Shown here: positions 8,363 through 17,539 of the stretch, piece by piece | How positions within the stretch are numbered: position 1 is the first letter of the stretch | Layout: every line of letters begins with the position of its first letter | Assembly: GCF_000176855.2 (NCBI RefSeq) | Contig: NC_015138.1 | Location: forward strand, 4,588,001 to 4,652,000 | DNA from: Paracidovorax avenae ATCC 19860 | GTDB lineage: Bacteria > Pseudomonadota > Gammaproteobacteria > Burkholderiales > Burkholderiaceae_C | Length of the DNA stretch: 64,000 nucleotides | Direction: 5' to 3' | Translations under genes and position numbers: made by a program | The notes under the pieces: generated by a model | The model's input: only the letters and a program-made list of their open reading frames with translations | The model's database searches: none | Told to the model about the DNA's origin: nothing

Positions 8363-10834
8363 TCACTGCGGAGGCAATGGCTGGATCGTTGTAGACGTAC
8401 CCGACGGCGCAGGGGTGCGTCCGTTCTCCTTCAACTCGATGATCTGCAACCCCTTCAGGCGGTCGCGCAGTTCATCGCTGACCTCGCGGATGTCGATGTC
8501 GGTCCGCACCACTTTGGGCGTGATCACCACCAGCAGTTCCGTACGAGTACCCGTCTTGCCGTTGTTGCTGAAAAGGCTTCCGACAACGGGAATGTCCTGA
8601 AGCAGTGGAATGCCGGATTTGGACGAATTGTTGGTATCGCGAATCAGGCCACCCAGCACGATGGCTTCACCCGAGCGCACGGCCACCTTGCTCGTGATCT
8701 GGCGCTGCTGGAACACAGGCTGCAGGGAAACGTTACCCGAATTGTCCGCCACGGCATCCGTCACGGCTTGGTCGATCTGCATGGTGACCAGGTTGCCGGC
8801 ATTGACCGAAGGAGTCACCGCCAGGCTCACCCCGGTGTCCCGATACTGGATCGTGTCGGCCACGGAAGTGCCTCCACTGATAGCACTGGTCAGCGTTCCC
8901 GTCTTCACCGGCTGCTGGTTGCCTACGCTCATCATGGCCGTATGGTTGTCCAGCACCATCAACGACGGACTGGAGATCACTTTCAGCAGCCGCTTGGTAG
9001 CCAGTGCATTGAGCACCACCCGGACATTGCCCAGTGAATTGGACAGCGCGTACGAGAAACCGGAGGTGGTCGGCGTGGGTATGGAAGCACCGATGGACGA
9101 ATTACTGCCAGGAGCGTTGGTCAGCAACTGGCCGGCCCCGTTGAGGTTCGAGGGTCCACTGTTGCTGAAGGCCCATTGCAAGCCATACTGGAGCGAGTCG
9201 TCCAGGGTGACTTCCACGATGGATGCCTCGATCAGCACCTGCGTCGGAGGCAGGTCGAGCCGCTTCAAAGTCGCCTCGATTTTCATGTAGTTGGACTTCG
9301 TTCCCCAGACCAGCACCGAATTGTTGAGCTCGTCGGCCATCAGGCGGACTCCGCCGAGGTTAGCGCTGACCGCGCCCTGCTGGGCGCCCGCCTGGTTCTG
9401 GTTGCCGCGGTTACCCTGGAACGACCCGAAGCCGCTACCGCTGCTGAAGCCACCACCGAAACCGCCGCTGCTGCCGAAGCCTCCGCTGCTGCCGAAGCCT
9501 CCGCCGAGGGACGAGTTGCCGAACCCTGACGAGCCGAAGCCATTGTTGAAGGACGAATTGCCAAAGCCCGAGGAGTTATACGAATTGGACGACATGCCCC
9601 CGAGACCGGGCGCCACCCCGCTGTTCGCGACGCTGCCTCCGGACTGGCCGCCGAAGATGCCGCTCAGCACGCCTGCCAGGTGCTTCGCGTTGCCGTTCTG
9701 CACGTGGTAGATGAACAGTTGCGGCTCCGCACCATTGTCGCTGGGCTGGTCGAGCTTCTCGATCCAGCGGCGGGCCTCTTCCAGGTAGGCTGCGCGGGGC
9801 GTGACCACGAGTATGCTGTTGATGCGCTCGATCGGCATGATGCGCAGCGCGCCGAACAATGGATTGCCCTCACCCAGCGTCACGGGAGCGGCATTGGCCT
9901 GGTTCGCACCAGCAGCGGCGGTTGCCGCCGCGGCAGCACCTGCGGGCGTGCCAGGAACAGCCCCGGGCGCGCTACCGCCGCCACTCACCACGCGCAGCGC
10001 GGCTTCGACCTCCTTCACCGAGGCGTACTTGAGCGGGAAGACACCGACGGACATGCCCTTGAGCAGGTCCACGTCGAAAGTATTCACCAGGTCCATCCAG
10101 GCCTCCGCCTGGGTGCGCGTTCCCGACATCACCAGCAGGTTGCGCAGGTTGTCCACCCGGATGATCGCGTCGGGCGTCACCATGGGCCGCAGGATGGCGG
10201 CCATCTCGGCCGCGCCGATGTACTGCAGCGGGATGACGACGGCCCCATTGCCGGGCGGCAGGGGCTCGCCGCTGCGGAACTGGCGCAGCGTTCCGCCGAT
10301 GGCGCGCAGGGCATCCGGACGGCCGACGTGGTAGGTACCGCGGGCGTCCCGGATCATCGCCAGGCCGTTGGCCTGCAATGCGCTTTCCAGCAGGAACATG
10401 GCCTGGTCGGGAGGAATGGGATTGCGGGTGGACAGCGTGACCGTGCCGTTCAGCGGAGGGTGCAGGACGTAATTCGCCTTCGCGATGTCACCCAGCATCG
10501 TGCGGACCACCTCCGCCACCGGGGCTTCCTCGAAGCTGAAGGTCATGGGCGCCCCGGTCAAGGCAGGAACGGGCTTGGGATCGGCCAGCACCTTGTCGGT
10601 GCCCTTCATGATGCGGGGCTGGCTGCCCTGGTCCTCGCTTGTGGCAGAGGCACTGCCCGGCTTGCCGGAGGCCGCACCATCGGCGGAGACACTCGATCCG
10701 ACAGTTGCAGGCACACCGGCCGGATCGGTCACGACGTTGGTGGCAGGCGCGCCACCGGGCACGGAGGTCTGTGCGGTCGCCAGCTGGCATACGGCCATGG
10801 CGATGGAGGTCAGAGCGTATCGATAAGAAATCAT
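8363..10834 (-). CDS. gspD: type II secretion outer-membrane secretin GspD (XpsD)
   Basis: The product is 823 residues with signal peptide (cleavage near TAQ-T, residue 22). After a low-complexity linker come the periplasmic domains N0 (from about MTFSFEEAPVAEVVRTML), N1, N2 (VFPLKYASVKEVEAAL) and N3, then the secretin core with GVSLAVTPSVNAGNLVTM and the signature VLGGLIRDTNN followed by GIPLLQDIPVVGSLF. The N3 region is interrupted by about 75 residues rich in Gly, Ser, Phe and Asn (about 415-488). The protein forms the outer-membrane channel for folded exoproteins. It follows gspN with a 44-bp gap and precedes the small lipoprotein in the same operon. Length is above the usual 650-770 because of the linker and the Gly-rich insert. 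Confidence 0.96.
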   Translation of the reverse strand: MISYRYALTSIAMAVCQLATAQTSVPGGAPATNVVTDPAGVPATVGSSVSADGAASGKPGSASATSEDQGSQPRIMKGTDKVLADPKPVPALTGAPMTFSFEEAPVAEVVRTMLGDIAKANYVLHPPLNGTVTLSTRNPIPPDQAMFLLESALQANGLAMIRDARGTYHVGRPDALRAIGGTLRQFRSGEPLPPGNGAVVIPLQYIGAAEMAAILRPMVTPDAIIRVDNLRNLLVMSGTRTQAEAWMDLVNTFDVDLLKGMSVGVFPLKYASVKEVEAALRVVSGGGSAPGAVPGTPAGAAAAATAAAGANQANAAPVTLGEGNPLFGALRIMPIERINSILVVTPRAAYLEEARRWIEKLDQPSDNGAEPQLFIYHVQNGNAKHLAGVLSGIFGGQSGGSVANSGVAPGLGGMSSNSYNSSGFGNSSFNNGFGSSGFGNSSLGGGFGSSGGFGSSGGFGGGFSSGSGFGSFQGNRGNQNQAGAQQGAVSANLGGVRLMADELNNSVLVWGTKSNYMKIEATLKRLDLPPTQVLIEASIVEVTLDDSLQYGLQWAFSNSGPSNLNGAGQLLTNAPGSNSSIGASIPTPTTSGFSYALSNSLGNVRVVLNALATKRLLKVISSPSLMVLDNHTAMMSVGNQQPVKTGTLTSAISGGTSVADTIQYRDTGVSLAVTPSVNAGNLVTMQIDQAVTDAVADNSGNVSLQPVFQQRQITSKVAVRSGEAIVLGGLIRDTNNSSKSGIPLLQDIPVVGSLFSNNGKTGTRTELLVVITPKVVRTDIDIREVSDELRDRLKGLQIIELKENGRTPAPSGTSTTIQPLPPQ
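9465..9500 (-). repeat. two perfect 18-bp tandem repeats in gspD
   Basis: Two identical 18-base units (9465-9482 and 9483-9500) encode the repeat GGFGSS inside the Gly/Ser/Phe-rich insert of GspD. Degenerate copies flank them. Such a tract may vary in copy number between strains. Confidence 0.7.
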
Positions 10835-10878
10835 GACTTACGTACCCAGAAGATGGGAAAGCGCACCTGCGCTGGAAT

Positions 10879-11484
10879 TCAGGGAGCCCGGGTGCCGCCC
10901 CAGACGGCGCGGCGGGGCGGATTGCCCGCGGAAGGAGGCGTCGCCGGCGGTTGGCCGGCGTTGGAGGCCGGGGAAGGAAGTGGCGCACCGGAATACACCG
11001 TCACGGCAGCCCTGGGCAACAGCAGCGTGCGCGTCTCGCCACCACGGCTGAAGGAAACCACACGATCTTGGATGGATTTCAGTACCCAGCCGTCGATGTT
11101 GTCGTTCATGCGCAGGCGCCGCTGCTTGCCCGCCACCAGGATGATGACGCCGCCCTCACCGCCTCCTGAATAAACGCCCGACAGGCGAGCCGAGGAAAGG
11201 TTGTCTTGGGGAGGCTCGCTGGCCGACGGAGGAGGAGGCGGTGGCGGCGGACGACGGGTGGCCGAAAAGAGCGGCCTTTCCAGCATGGCAATGAAGGCGC
11301 GGGTATCGGCCGTGCCGACGGCAGGCAGCACGGGCAGCAGGCCTGCGACGTCCGACTTGCGCGGTTCCGGGGGCTGCCAGCGGACATTGCGCAATGTTCC
11401 GTCCGGAGAGATCCACATCCACAGGAGCACCAGCGCCAGGATGGCATTCACGCAGAGCAGCAGGTGCAGGGAGTAGCGCTTCAT
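10879..11484 (-). CDS. gspN: type II secretion protein N (XpsN, GspC-like)
   Basis: The product is 201 residues, bitopic: a short cytoplasmic N-terminus, one membrane helix (LHLLLCVNAILALVLLWMW), then a periplasmic part. ERPLFSATRRPPPPPPPP marks a proline hinge. The following domain (LSGVYSGGGEGGVIILVAGK, then VLKSIQDRVVSFSRGGETRTL) is the homology region shared with GspC, which contacts the secretin N0 domain. The end is Pro/Gly-rich. In Xanthomonas the equivalent gene, xpsN, takes the place of gspC between xpsM and xpsD, and the same order is seen here. It links the inner-membrane platform (L-M) to the GspD channel. It overlaps gspM by 4 bp. Confidence 0.85.
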   Translation of the reverse strand: MKRYSLHLLLCVNAILALVLLWMWISPDGTLRNVRWQPPEPRKSDVAGLLPVLPAVGTADTRAFIAMLERPLFSATRRPPPPPPPPSASEPPQDNLSSARLSGVYSGGGEGGVIILVAGKQRRLRMNDNIDGWVLKSIQDRVVSFSRGGETRTLLLPRAAVTVYSGAPLPSPASNAGQPPATPPSAGNPPRRAVWGGTRAP

Positions 11485-12041
11485 GACCGCTCCCTCAGTA
11501 CGCTCAGGCCGAACGCAACGGACAACCGCGGCGCGTTCTTCGGATCCACGTTGCCGAATCCCGCATTCACCTGGATTTCGAGGTCGTCGATGAGAACCAG
11601 GGGCAACTGGCTGTTGAGCACCGCCAGTGCACTCTGGACGGAAAGCAGGTCTCCCTCGGCTCGCACGTTCAGAGGAATGCGATCGAAGCCCTTGTCCTCC
11701 TTCGCCGGAAGGACCTGGCTGCTGCTCACCTGGAGCCCTGCAGCACCGAAGATGTCCCGTACCTTCTGCTGGGCTGCATTGCCGGTCAGGCTCGCGTCCT
11801 GGCCGGCGGGATAGATGTATTGCGCACGCGCCTCGCCCGCCTTCTCGAGGGCGGCGGCAATTTCAGCCTTCTGGGCCTCCAGGCCCAGCAGGCGTGCATG
11901 GCGGGGCTCCAGCGCATCCAGCCGCTCTTGCGCATCCATGTGGCGCTGTGCAACGTACCAGCCGATCAATACCAGGGGTACGAGGGCAAGCAGCAGGGTG
12001 GCGGCCAGCATCAGCCGCTCTCGGGAAGGCATGCGTTTCAT
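11481..12041 (-). CDS. gspM: type II secretion protein M (GspM, GspMb type)
   Basis: The product is 186 residues: a short basic N-terminus, one membrane helix (LMLAATLLLALVPLVLIGWY), a coiled-coil segment rich in Ala, Glu and Arg (about 35-75) and a ferredoxin-like C-terminal domain (IPLNVRAEGDLLSVQSAL, then PLVLIDDLEI). This is the XpsM-like form of GspM, which binds GspL and stabilises the inner-membrane platform. It overlaps its neighbours on both sides by 4 bp, consistent with translational coupling across gspL-gspM-gspN. Confidence 0.9.
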   Translation of the reverse strand: MKRMPSRERLMLAATLLLALVPLVLIGWYVAQRHMDAQERLDALEPRHARLLGLEAQKAEIAAALEKAGEARAQYIYPAGQDASLTGNAAQQKVRDIFGAAGLQVSSSQVLPAKEDKGFDRIPLNVRAEGDLLSVQSALAVLNSQLPLVLIDDLEIQVNAGFGNVDPKNAPRLSVAFGLSVLRERS

Positions 12042-13360
12042 GGTTTGTTGCGCGTCGCTGCAGCGGTAGGAGAAGAGGCGCCCGGCGCAGGCGCCGCTGC
12101 CGGCCGGGGCACGGTACCGCCGAAGGTCGCCACGCCGCCAAAGCTGGCCTGGGGCGCCGACGCACCCACTGGCGGAGCTGCCGCCGCCGGCGCGGTGCCG
12201 GAGACACTGGCAGCCGGGGTGGCCTGCAAAGGCATGGAAGCGGCAGAACCCGGAGCGGACGCGGGCACTGCTGCAGGCAGGAGGGCCGCGGAGGAAGACG
12301 CGGCGGCTCTGGCGGGCGTGCTGGTCGGCGCACCGAACACTTGCGGATCGAGCATGAATTCGATCGCGAAGGACTCCTTGCCCGAGTTGCCCATCCGGGT
12401 CGCCGCGGAGGGCGCCCGGACTTCCTTGAAACCTGCCTCATTGCCCAGGATCTGCATGAGGGCAGACGCATTGGCCGTCATGCCGACGATCGTGACTTTG
12501 GCACCCTGCAGCCGGAAGCTCTGGAGAGCGGTATCGTCCGGCAAAAGCTGGGTCAACCGGTCGAGCACCTTCAAGGGTTCGATCCGGCTGGAAACCAGTT
12601 CGGACAACTGGTTCAGCTTCTCGGCGGACTGCATGAGCGCTTCACGCTGCTGAACGACGGGAGCCACCCGCTGCGCGACTTCGCCATACGACTGGGCAGC
12701 TTCGAGTGCACGCTCCCTCAACTGGAGGCTGGGCGTGACGGCGATGAGCAGCAGCAGCAATCCGATCGTGCCCAGCAGTGCAAGACCGGTTCGCCGCCAA
12801 CGCATTGCATGGGCCTTGCGCAACCCCTCGCCATAGCCCTCCAGCACGATGGGCTCTCCATCCGCGGCACGCACCCAAACCTCCGGCTCCGCGCCGGCCA
12901 GCACATCGGTCCGGTCCGCCATGTACTGCGCAATCTGCCTGCGAGACACGAGCACCAGGTCCACACGCACGTTCCCGGCAGGTAGCCAGTGGGCGCAGTG
13001 GCCCCAGGCCAGATCGCCTGCAGGGAACGGGCTGATGGAGCGGGCTTCCAGCGAAGATGCATGGGCCACGTCGGTGGCCGTCATCGGGGGCAGGGCCAGC
13101 GAGCGGCGCAGCACCAGATCCTCAGGCAACTCCAGTGCAGTAAAGGGCGGCTTGGCAGTACCCGTGCGATCGCTGGAGCGCCCCTGCCCCGTCCAGACGG
13201 ACTGCCGGCCATCGGGATGGATGACACGCACCGGCGCCTCGGGAGTGAGCCATGCGAAAACAGGCCAGTCGTGCATGTGCGACCAGGGCTGGCGGATGTC
13301 ACGCCACAGCACGCGCAGATCGACTCCCAGAAAACGGGCTTCAGAAGAAAAAGAGGGCAT
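12038..13360 (-). CDS. gspL: type II secretion protein L (GspL, PilN-like C-terminus)
   Basis: The product is 440 residues. The cytoplasmic N-terminal half (about 1-185) is the actin-like fold that binds GspE (LELPEDLVLRRSLALPPM, WVRAADGEPIVLEG). One membrane helix (LALLGTIGLLLLLIAVTP, about 192-210) is followed by a coiled coil and a ferredoxin-like PilN-type domain (VLDRLTQLLPDDTALQSFRL). The last 95 residues are a low-complexity Ala/Pro/Ser tail not needed for the fold. It recruits the ATPase to the platform. It starts 6 bp after gspK and overlaps gspM by 4 bp. Confidence 0.92.
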   Translation of the reverse strand: MPSFSSEARFLGVDLRVLWRDIRQPWSHMHDWPVFAWLTPEAPVRVIHPDGRQSVWTGQGRSSDRTGTAKPPFTALELPEDLVLRRSLALPPMTATDVAHASSLEARSISPFPAGDLAWGHCAHWLPAGNVRVDLVLVSRRQIAQYMADRTDVLAGAEPEVWVRAADGEPIVLEGYGEGLRKAHAMRWRRTGLALLGTIGLLLLLIAVTPSLQLRERALEAAQSYGEVAQRVAPVVQQREALMQSAEKLNQLSELVSSRIEPLKVLDRLTQLLPDDTALQSFRLQGAKVTIVGMTANASALMQILGNEAGFKEVRAPSAATRMGNSGKESFAIEFMLDPQVFGAPTSTPARAAASSSAALLPAAVPASAPGSAASMPLQATPAASVSGTAPAAAAPPVGASAPQASFGGVATFGGTVPRPAAAPAPGASSPTAAATRNKP

Positions 13361-13366
13361 CGCTTT

Positions 13367-14227
13367 TCAGGGATTGCGGACTACCGGCTCCACGCTGGAG
13401 CCGGTGCGGAAGGAATACCACGGAGCTCCATCACGGGCGCGTGCGGTCAGATCGACGCTGCGCGACACGCGCAGCCATGTGCCGTCCGGCATGGGAACCC
13501 GGGCCTCCATGCGGATTCGCCGGACCGAGGAACTATCGAGGAAAGCGCTGTCGAGCGCACTCGTGTCCACCCCCGGCTCACCCGCGTCGCGCTTGGCGGC
13601 GATGGTACTGGCTGCGGCTGCGTTTCCGCCGGCCAGCACCGTCAGGACTTCGACGGGAGCAGCCAAGGGGTTCACCAGCCCACGGCCTCGCAGGTCAGCA
13701 GTGACGAGGGGAAAAAGTCTAGCATAGAGGCCATAGTCGATCCCGGGGACCTTGAGCAGGTCTTCCTCGGCCTCGAAGCGCTCCTGCAGCCCTGATGGGG
13801 CGCGCTGCTCGCGGACTTGCACGGTGGCCTGCGCCAGTGCATCCGCCTGCCCGGCAGGCACCCCACCCGCGATGGCATACATCCTGGCCAGCAGAGGCAC
13901 CGGAGCACCGTTGATGTCGATGAGCCCGTTCAGCGGCATGGCCCGCACCTGCATCGCGACGCCTCCGTACCGGATTTCCGACTGCAGCATGCGATTGATG
14001 GGCGCGTTGTTGGCGACGATGGCCTGCAGGGCCAGCTGGATGGCCGCATCGCCCAGGGCCTGTGCCTGGACGTTCTGCCGGGCCAGCGCCATCATGCGGG
14101 CCTCTTCGCGAATGGTCCGCGTAACTCCGGTAACAATGATGCTGAGGGACGCGACGATCCACAGCACCGCGATCAGGGCCATGCCGCCGGAAGGTCGCCG
14201 GGAACGGTAGCGGAGCGCACGGTTCAC
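13367..14227 (-). CDS. gspK: type II secretion minor pseudopilin GspK
   Basis: The product is 286 residues. It has a basic leader ending in Gly before a hydrophobic helix, GMALIAVLWIVASLSIIVTG, so the prepilin peptidase site is SGG-M; as usual for GspK, the Glu at +5 of other pilins is absent. The long C-terminal part carries the GspK alpha-domain with ALPLNG-type sequence (MPLNGLIDINGAPVPLLARM) and the helix-hairpin-helix-like segment VNPLAAPVEVLTVLAGG. It caps the pseudopilus with GspI and GspJ. It overlaps gspJ by 4 bp. Confidence 0.92.
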   Translation of the reverse strand: MNRALRYRSRRPSGGMALIAVLWIVASLSIIVTGVTRTIREEARMMALARQNVQAQALGDAAIQLALQAIVANNAPINRMLQSEIRYGGVAMQVRAMPLNGLIDINGAPVPLLARMYAIAGGVPAGQADALAQATVQVREQRAPSGLQERFEAEEDLLKVPGIDYGLYARLFPLVTADLRGRGLVNPLAAPVEVLTVLAGGNAAAASTIAAKRDAGEPGVDTSALDSAFLDSSSVRRIRMEARVPMPDGTWLRVSRSVDLTARARDGAPWYSFRTGSSVEPVVRNP

Positions 14228-14895
14228 CGGCTGCCTCCGAACACCGCGCCACCAATGGAAGGGTCGCTGCCGGGCAGCGTCCGCATGGGTACCACGATCT
14301 CAGGCCACGCATCGGTGGCGGTGCGGATCAGCACCGACACACGCTGGGGAAGGCGGTCGGCGATCGTCCAGGGAGCGCCCCACTGTGGCGGCTCCGGCGA
14401 CGCATCCTCGTAGCGGAGTTCGAATCCGGAGATGGCAGGCACCAGCACATAGCTCTCGGCCCGCCCCCAATCGGGCAAGACGGGCGAATCCACGAAGGGA
14501 AGGTATCGGAGCACCAGCGACTGGCCGGCAGGTCCATCCTCCAGCCCCAAACGCAAGAAGAAACGCCCTCCCACGCCATAGCGGGCGGGCATGACACCGA
14601 CCCATGCCATTTCCTGCGGCCCGCCGAAGAAATAGTACGGGCTTTCATTGAGGTTGGTGATCCCCGGACGCTTGCGCAGGGATACCCGCCCGAGCACCGA
14701 GCGCAGGAAACCATCGGTGGTCCGCAGGTCGTCCACCTTGCGCAGGCGGGCGTCCACGCGCTCTTCCGTCTGCGCCGTGGTGCGCAGGGCGGAGGCCATG
14801 GCCAGCATGACCAGCGACAGCAGGGAGATGACGACGAGCAGTTCCACGAGAGTGAACCCCCGGCCCCGCTCGCGGCGTCGGCAGATCCGTTCCAT
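14224..14895 (-). CDS. gspJ: type II secretion minor pseudopilin GspJ
   Basis: The product is 223 residues. The type IV pilin-like N-terminus is standard: basic leader ending in Gly, then FTLVELLVVISLLSLVML with Glu at +5, cleaved by the prepilin peptidase (not encoded in this window). The globular part (YYFFGGPQEMAWVGVMPARY and SLVLRYLPFVDSP) is typical of GspJ. It forms the tip complex with GspI and GspK. Its start overlaps the end of gspI by one base and its end overlaps gspK by 4 bp. Confidence 0.93.
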   Translation of the reverse strand: MERICRRRERGRGFTLVELLVVISLLSLVMLAMASALRTTAQTEERVDARLRKVDDLRTTDGFLRSVLGRVSLRKRPGITNLNESPYYFFGGPQEMAWVGVMPARYGVGGRFFLRLGLEDGPAGQSLVLRYLPFVDSPVLPDWGRAESYVLVPAISGFELRYEDASPEPPQWGAPWTIADRLPQRVSVLIRTATDAWPEIVVPMRTLPGSDPSIGGAVFGGSR

Positions 14896-15302
14896 CAGCC
14901 GCGCCCCGGTTCGGGCAGCCTGCGTTGCGGGCGCAGGGTGCTGAGTTCAAACGTACGGGTGCGGGTACCGTCCGACCAGGAGATGAGGATACTCACCTCG
15001 TGCAAAGGAGGGATGTTCGGCCCCTTGACGTCGGTGGGATAGGGTGCGCTGGCGATGCGCCACTGGTATCCGGCCGATTCGCCGGACTGGTTCCAGCCCT
15101 GCTCCGGCACGGCATCGCGCAGGGCCAGGAGCGACTGGGCCAGGACCACGGCACGCTGGTAGCGGTCCACGTCCGCGACGCTGCGGGCCGAGCCGCCCAT
15201 GGCGCGATAGAGCATGCCCATGGCAAGCGCCATGATGGCGAACGCCACCAGCAACTCCAGCAGGGTGAGACCCTGCTGGCCACGGCGCCTGGGCCCGGTC
15301 AT
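14895..15302 (-). CDS. gspI: type II secretion minor pseudopilin GspI
   Basis: The product is 135 residues. Leader MTGPRRRGQQG is followed by LTLLELLVAFAIMALAMGML, the class 3 prepilin signal with Glu at +5. The short beta-rich domain contains YQWRIASAPYPTD and ends FELSTLRPQRR, matching GspI size (about 125). It nucleates the pseudopilus tip with J and K. It overlaps gspH by 4 bp and gspJ by 1 bp. Confidence 0.92.
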   Translation of the reverse strand: MTGPRRRGQQGLTLLELLVAFAIMALAMGMLYRAMGGSARSVADVDRYQRAVVLAQSLLALRDAVPEQGWNQSGESAGYQWRIASAPYPTDVKGPNIPPLHEVSILISWSDGTRTRTFELSTLRPQRRLPEPGRG

Positions 15303-15745
15303 CGGGTCAGCGCCTCTTGCGTCACCCGGCCGGAAAGCCAGTCCACCCGCAGGCGCGTGCCCACACCGGGCGCCCGGAGGATCTCGATGCTGCCGCCCGT
15401 GGCACCTCCGCTGGGTAGGAAGCGGATGGATGCCCGGTTTTGCGGATCCAGCTCGGAGTTGGCCACGATGGCACGCAGCTGCAGCGGCTCGGGCAAGGGC
15501 CTCATGGCGGCGCCCACTCCGTAGAGGCGGTTGCGGAGATCGACCGAAAAGCGCACCTCGCGGCCTTCGGCCATCGCCTGGAAGCGGGCGGAACGCATCT
15601 GGCTGGACATGGTGCGGACCGCGTCGCGGTAGGACGAAGCTTCGCGCAGGCGTTCGAAGGCGAACGGCGTGAGGCCCACCACGAGCGCCATGATGGCGAA
15701 CACGACCAGCAACTCAACCAGCGTGAAGCCGCGCTCGCGCCGCAT
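15299..15745 (-). CDS. gspH: type II secretion minor pseudopilin GspH
   Basis: The product is 148 residues from the ATG that gives the short leader MRRERG before FTLVELLVVFAIMALVVGL. A longer in-frame extension would run through the end of gspG and is rejected. The C-terminal part carries the GspH signature (FERLREASSYRDAVRTMSSQ, then RFLPSGGATGGSIEI). GspH links the tip complex to the GspG shaft. It begins 26 bp after gspG and overlaps gspI by 4 bp. Confidence 0.92.
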   Translation of the reverse strand: MRRERGFTLVELLVVFAIMALVVGLTPFAFERLREASSYRDAVRTMSSQMRSARFQAMAEGREVRFSVDLRNRLYGVGAAMRPLPEPLQLRAIVANSELDPQNRASIRFLPSGGATGGSIEILRAPGVGTRLRVDWLSGRVTQEALTR

Positions 15746-15771
15746 GGCCAAACGGCAGGAAGCCGGAAACG

Positions 15772-16227
15772 TCAGGGCTTGTTGCGGATGTCGGCCGCTT
15801 CGCCTTCTCCGCCCGGCGCGCCGTCCGCGCCCAGCGAGAGGATCTCGATGCCGCCGTTGGGACCGGGACTGGCGTAGCGGTACGGGTGGCCCCACGGGTC
15901 CGTGGGTACGCCGCCCTTGAGGTAGGGACCAGCCCAACCGTTCACGGAGCCAGGGCGCGTGACCAGGGCATTCAGGCCTTCTTCCGTGGTGGGATAGCGG
16001 CCGACGTCGAGCTTGAAGAGTTCCAGCGACTTGTCCAGGTCGGCGATCTGCACGGCGGCCGTCTTGGCCTTGGCGCCTCCGAGCTGGCCCAGCACGCGCG
16101 GGCCAACCAGGCCGGCGAGCAGCGTCAGGATGGCCAGCACGACCAGCAGTTCGATCAGGGTGAAGCCGCGGGATGATTTGCGTTGCATGGGCGAGCCACA
16201 GGAGCGGCGGTCAAGGATGTGCGCCAT
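15772..16227 (-). CDS. gspG: type II secretion major pseudopilin GspG
   Basis: The product is 151 residues. The class 3 signal is RG-FTLIELLVVLAILTLLAG with Glu at +5, and the C-terminal domain has the GspG hallmarks YPTTEEGLNALV, GWAGPYLKGGVPTDPWGHPY and a terminal acidic loop thought to bind calcium (GGIEILSLGADGAPGGEGE). The start chosen has an excellent ribosome site (AAGGAG, 9 bases before ATG) and gives a 21-residue leader; the internal ATG at 16188 would give the more usual 8-residue leader but has no ribosome site. GspG makes the shaft of the pseudopilus that pushes substrates through the secretin. Confidence 0.94.
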   Translation of the reverse strand: MAHILDRRSCGSPMQRKSSRGFTLIELLVVLAILTLLAGLVGPRVLGQLGGAKAKTAAVQIADLDKSLELFKLDVGRYPTTEEGLNALVTRPGSVNGWAGPYLKGGVPTDPWGHPYRYASPGPNGGIEILSLGADGAPGGEGEAADIRNKP

Positions 16228-16255
16228 GGAAGAGGACTCCTTGGACAAACGAAAA

Positions 16256-17539
16256 TTATACGGCGAGGTCATTGATGGACAGGATCCCGAGAAGGATGGA
16301 CACGATGATGGCGGCGATCAGCACGCCGAGCACCAGGATGAGCACGGGCTCGACCAGGGTGAGAAGGCGTTTGATACCGGTTTCGACCTCGCGGTTCAAT
16401 ATGTTGGACAGCTCGAGCATCATCTGGCCGACGCGTCCCGTCTCCTCACCCACCCGTATCAGGTTGATCGCGATGGGCTCGAAGATGCCGGTGGCGGTGA
16501 TGGCCTGCACCACCTTGCCTCCCTCCTTCACGATGGGCGCCACCTTCGAGAGCGCCTGCTGGAGCACGGCGTTGTTCACCGTCTCGGTGGCGATGTGCAG
16601 GGCCGTGAGCATCGGCACACCGTTGCCGAGCAGCGTGCCCAGGGAACGGGAGAACAGCGTCAGCTGGTACTTCAGGGCCAGCGGCCCCATGAGGGGCATC
16701 TTCAGCAGGCGAGACTGCCACCACATCCGGCCGGCTGGAGAAGTGACCCAGCGGCGCACGAGCAGTCCGAGCCCCAGCACCGCGATGCCGATCAGGAGAC
16801 CGTAGCGGGTGAATGCATGGCCCAGGGCCATCACCAGCTGGGTTGGCAAGGGAAGAGCGTCGCCCATGTCGGTGAAAAGCTTCTCGAACTGCGGCACGAC
16901 GAAGCCCAGCATGGCGATCAGCGACAGCACGGCCACGCCCAACAGGATGGCCGGATAGATGGTGGCCGAGATGACGCTGTCCCGCAGGGCGCGCTGGCGC
17001 TCCATGTGGGCGACGAGTCGTTCGAGCACGGCGGACATCTGGCCGCTCGCTTCGCCCGAGCGGATCATGTTGATGTAGAAGTCGCCGAACAGGTCCCGGT
17101 GCTGCGAAAGTGCGCGGCTGAGGGGCGTGCCGCCCTTGACCGCATCGAGCACGCCCTGCAGCAGGACGGCCATGCTGGGCTTGTGGCTCATGTCGATGAG
17201 CACGCGCAGCGCGTTGTCGAGCGCCAGGCCGGCGCGCAGCATGATGGAGAGTTCCGACGTGAGCGCGAGCACGTCCGCCTGCTTGACGGGGCCCTTGCTG
17301 CCGCGCCCGCGGGGCGCAGGGACCACGCCCGCGGCAGCAGCGGTTGCGGCGACGCCTTTGACCGCGCCGCGCGTGGAGGCCGCAGCGACCGGAGGCGCCC
17401 CGGCGGCATCGCTGATGCCCAGAGGCGTGAGACCCTGCTCGCGCAATTGCTTGAGAACCTGCGCCTCGCTCGGCGCGGTCTGCCGGCCCTCGACGACCTT
17501 GCCGGATGCGGCGACGGCGCGCCAGGCGTAATCAGGCAT
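16256..17539 (-). CDS. gspF: type II secretion inner-membrane platform protein GspF
   Basis: The product is 427 residues. It has two tandem T2SSF domains. The first begins after an Ala-rich linker at VKQADVLALTSELSIMLRAG, and the second begins near LTLFSRSLGTLLGNGVPML. Each is followed by a conserved SGE/GEE(T)G motif (INMIRSGEASGQM and IRVGEETGRVGQMM). There are three membrane segments, the last at PVLILVLGVLIAAIIVSILL. It anchors the ATPase and pseudopilus in the inner membrane. It overlaps gspE by 8 bp. Confidence 0.95.
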   Translation of the reverse strand: MPDYAWRAVAASGKVVEGRQTAPSEAQVLKQLREQGLTPLGISDAAGAPPVAAASTRGAVKGVAATAAAAGVVPAPRGRGSKGPVKQADVLALTSELSIMLRAGLALDNALRVLIDMSHKPSMAVLLQGVLDAVKGGTPLSRALSQHRDLFGDFYINMIRSGEASGQMSAVLERLVAHMERQRALRDSVISATIYPAILLGVAVLSLIAMLGFVVPQFEKLFTDMGDALPLPTQLVMALGHAFTRYGLLIGIAVLGLGLLVRRWVTSPAGRMWWQSRLLKMPLMGPLALKYQLTLFSRSLGTLLGNGVPMLTALHIATETVNNAVLQQALSKVAPIVKEGGKVVQAITATGIFEPIAINLIRVGEETGRVGQMMLELSNILNREVETGIKRLLTLVEPVLILVLGVLIAAIIVSILLGILSINDLAV

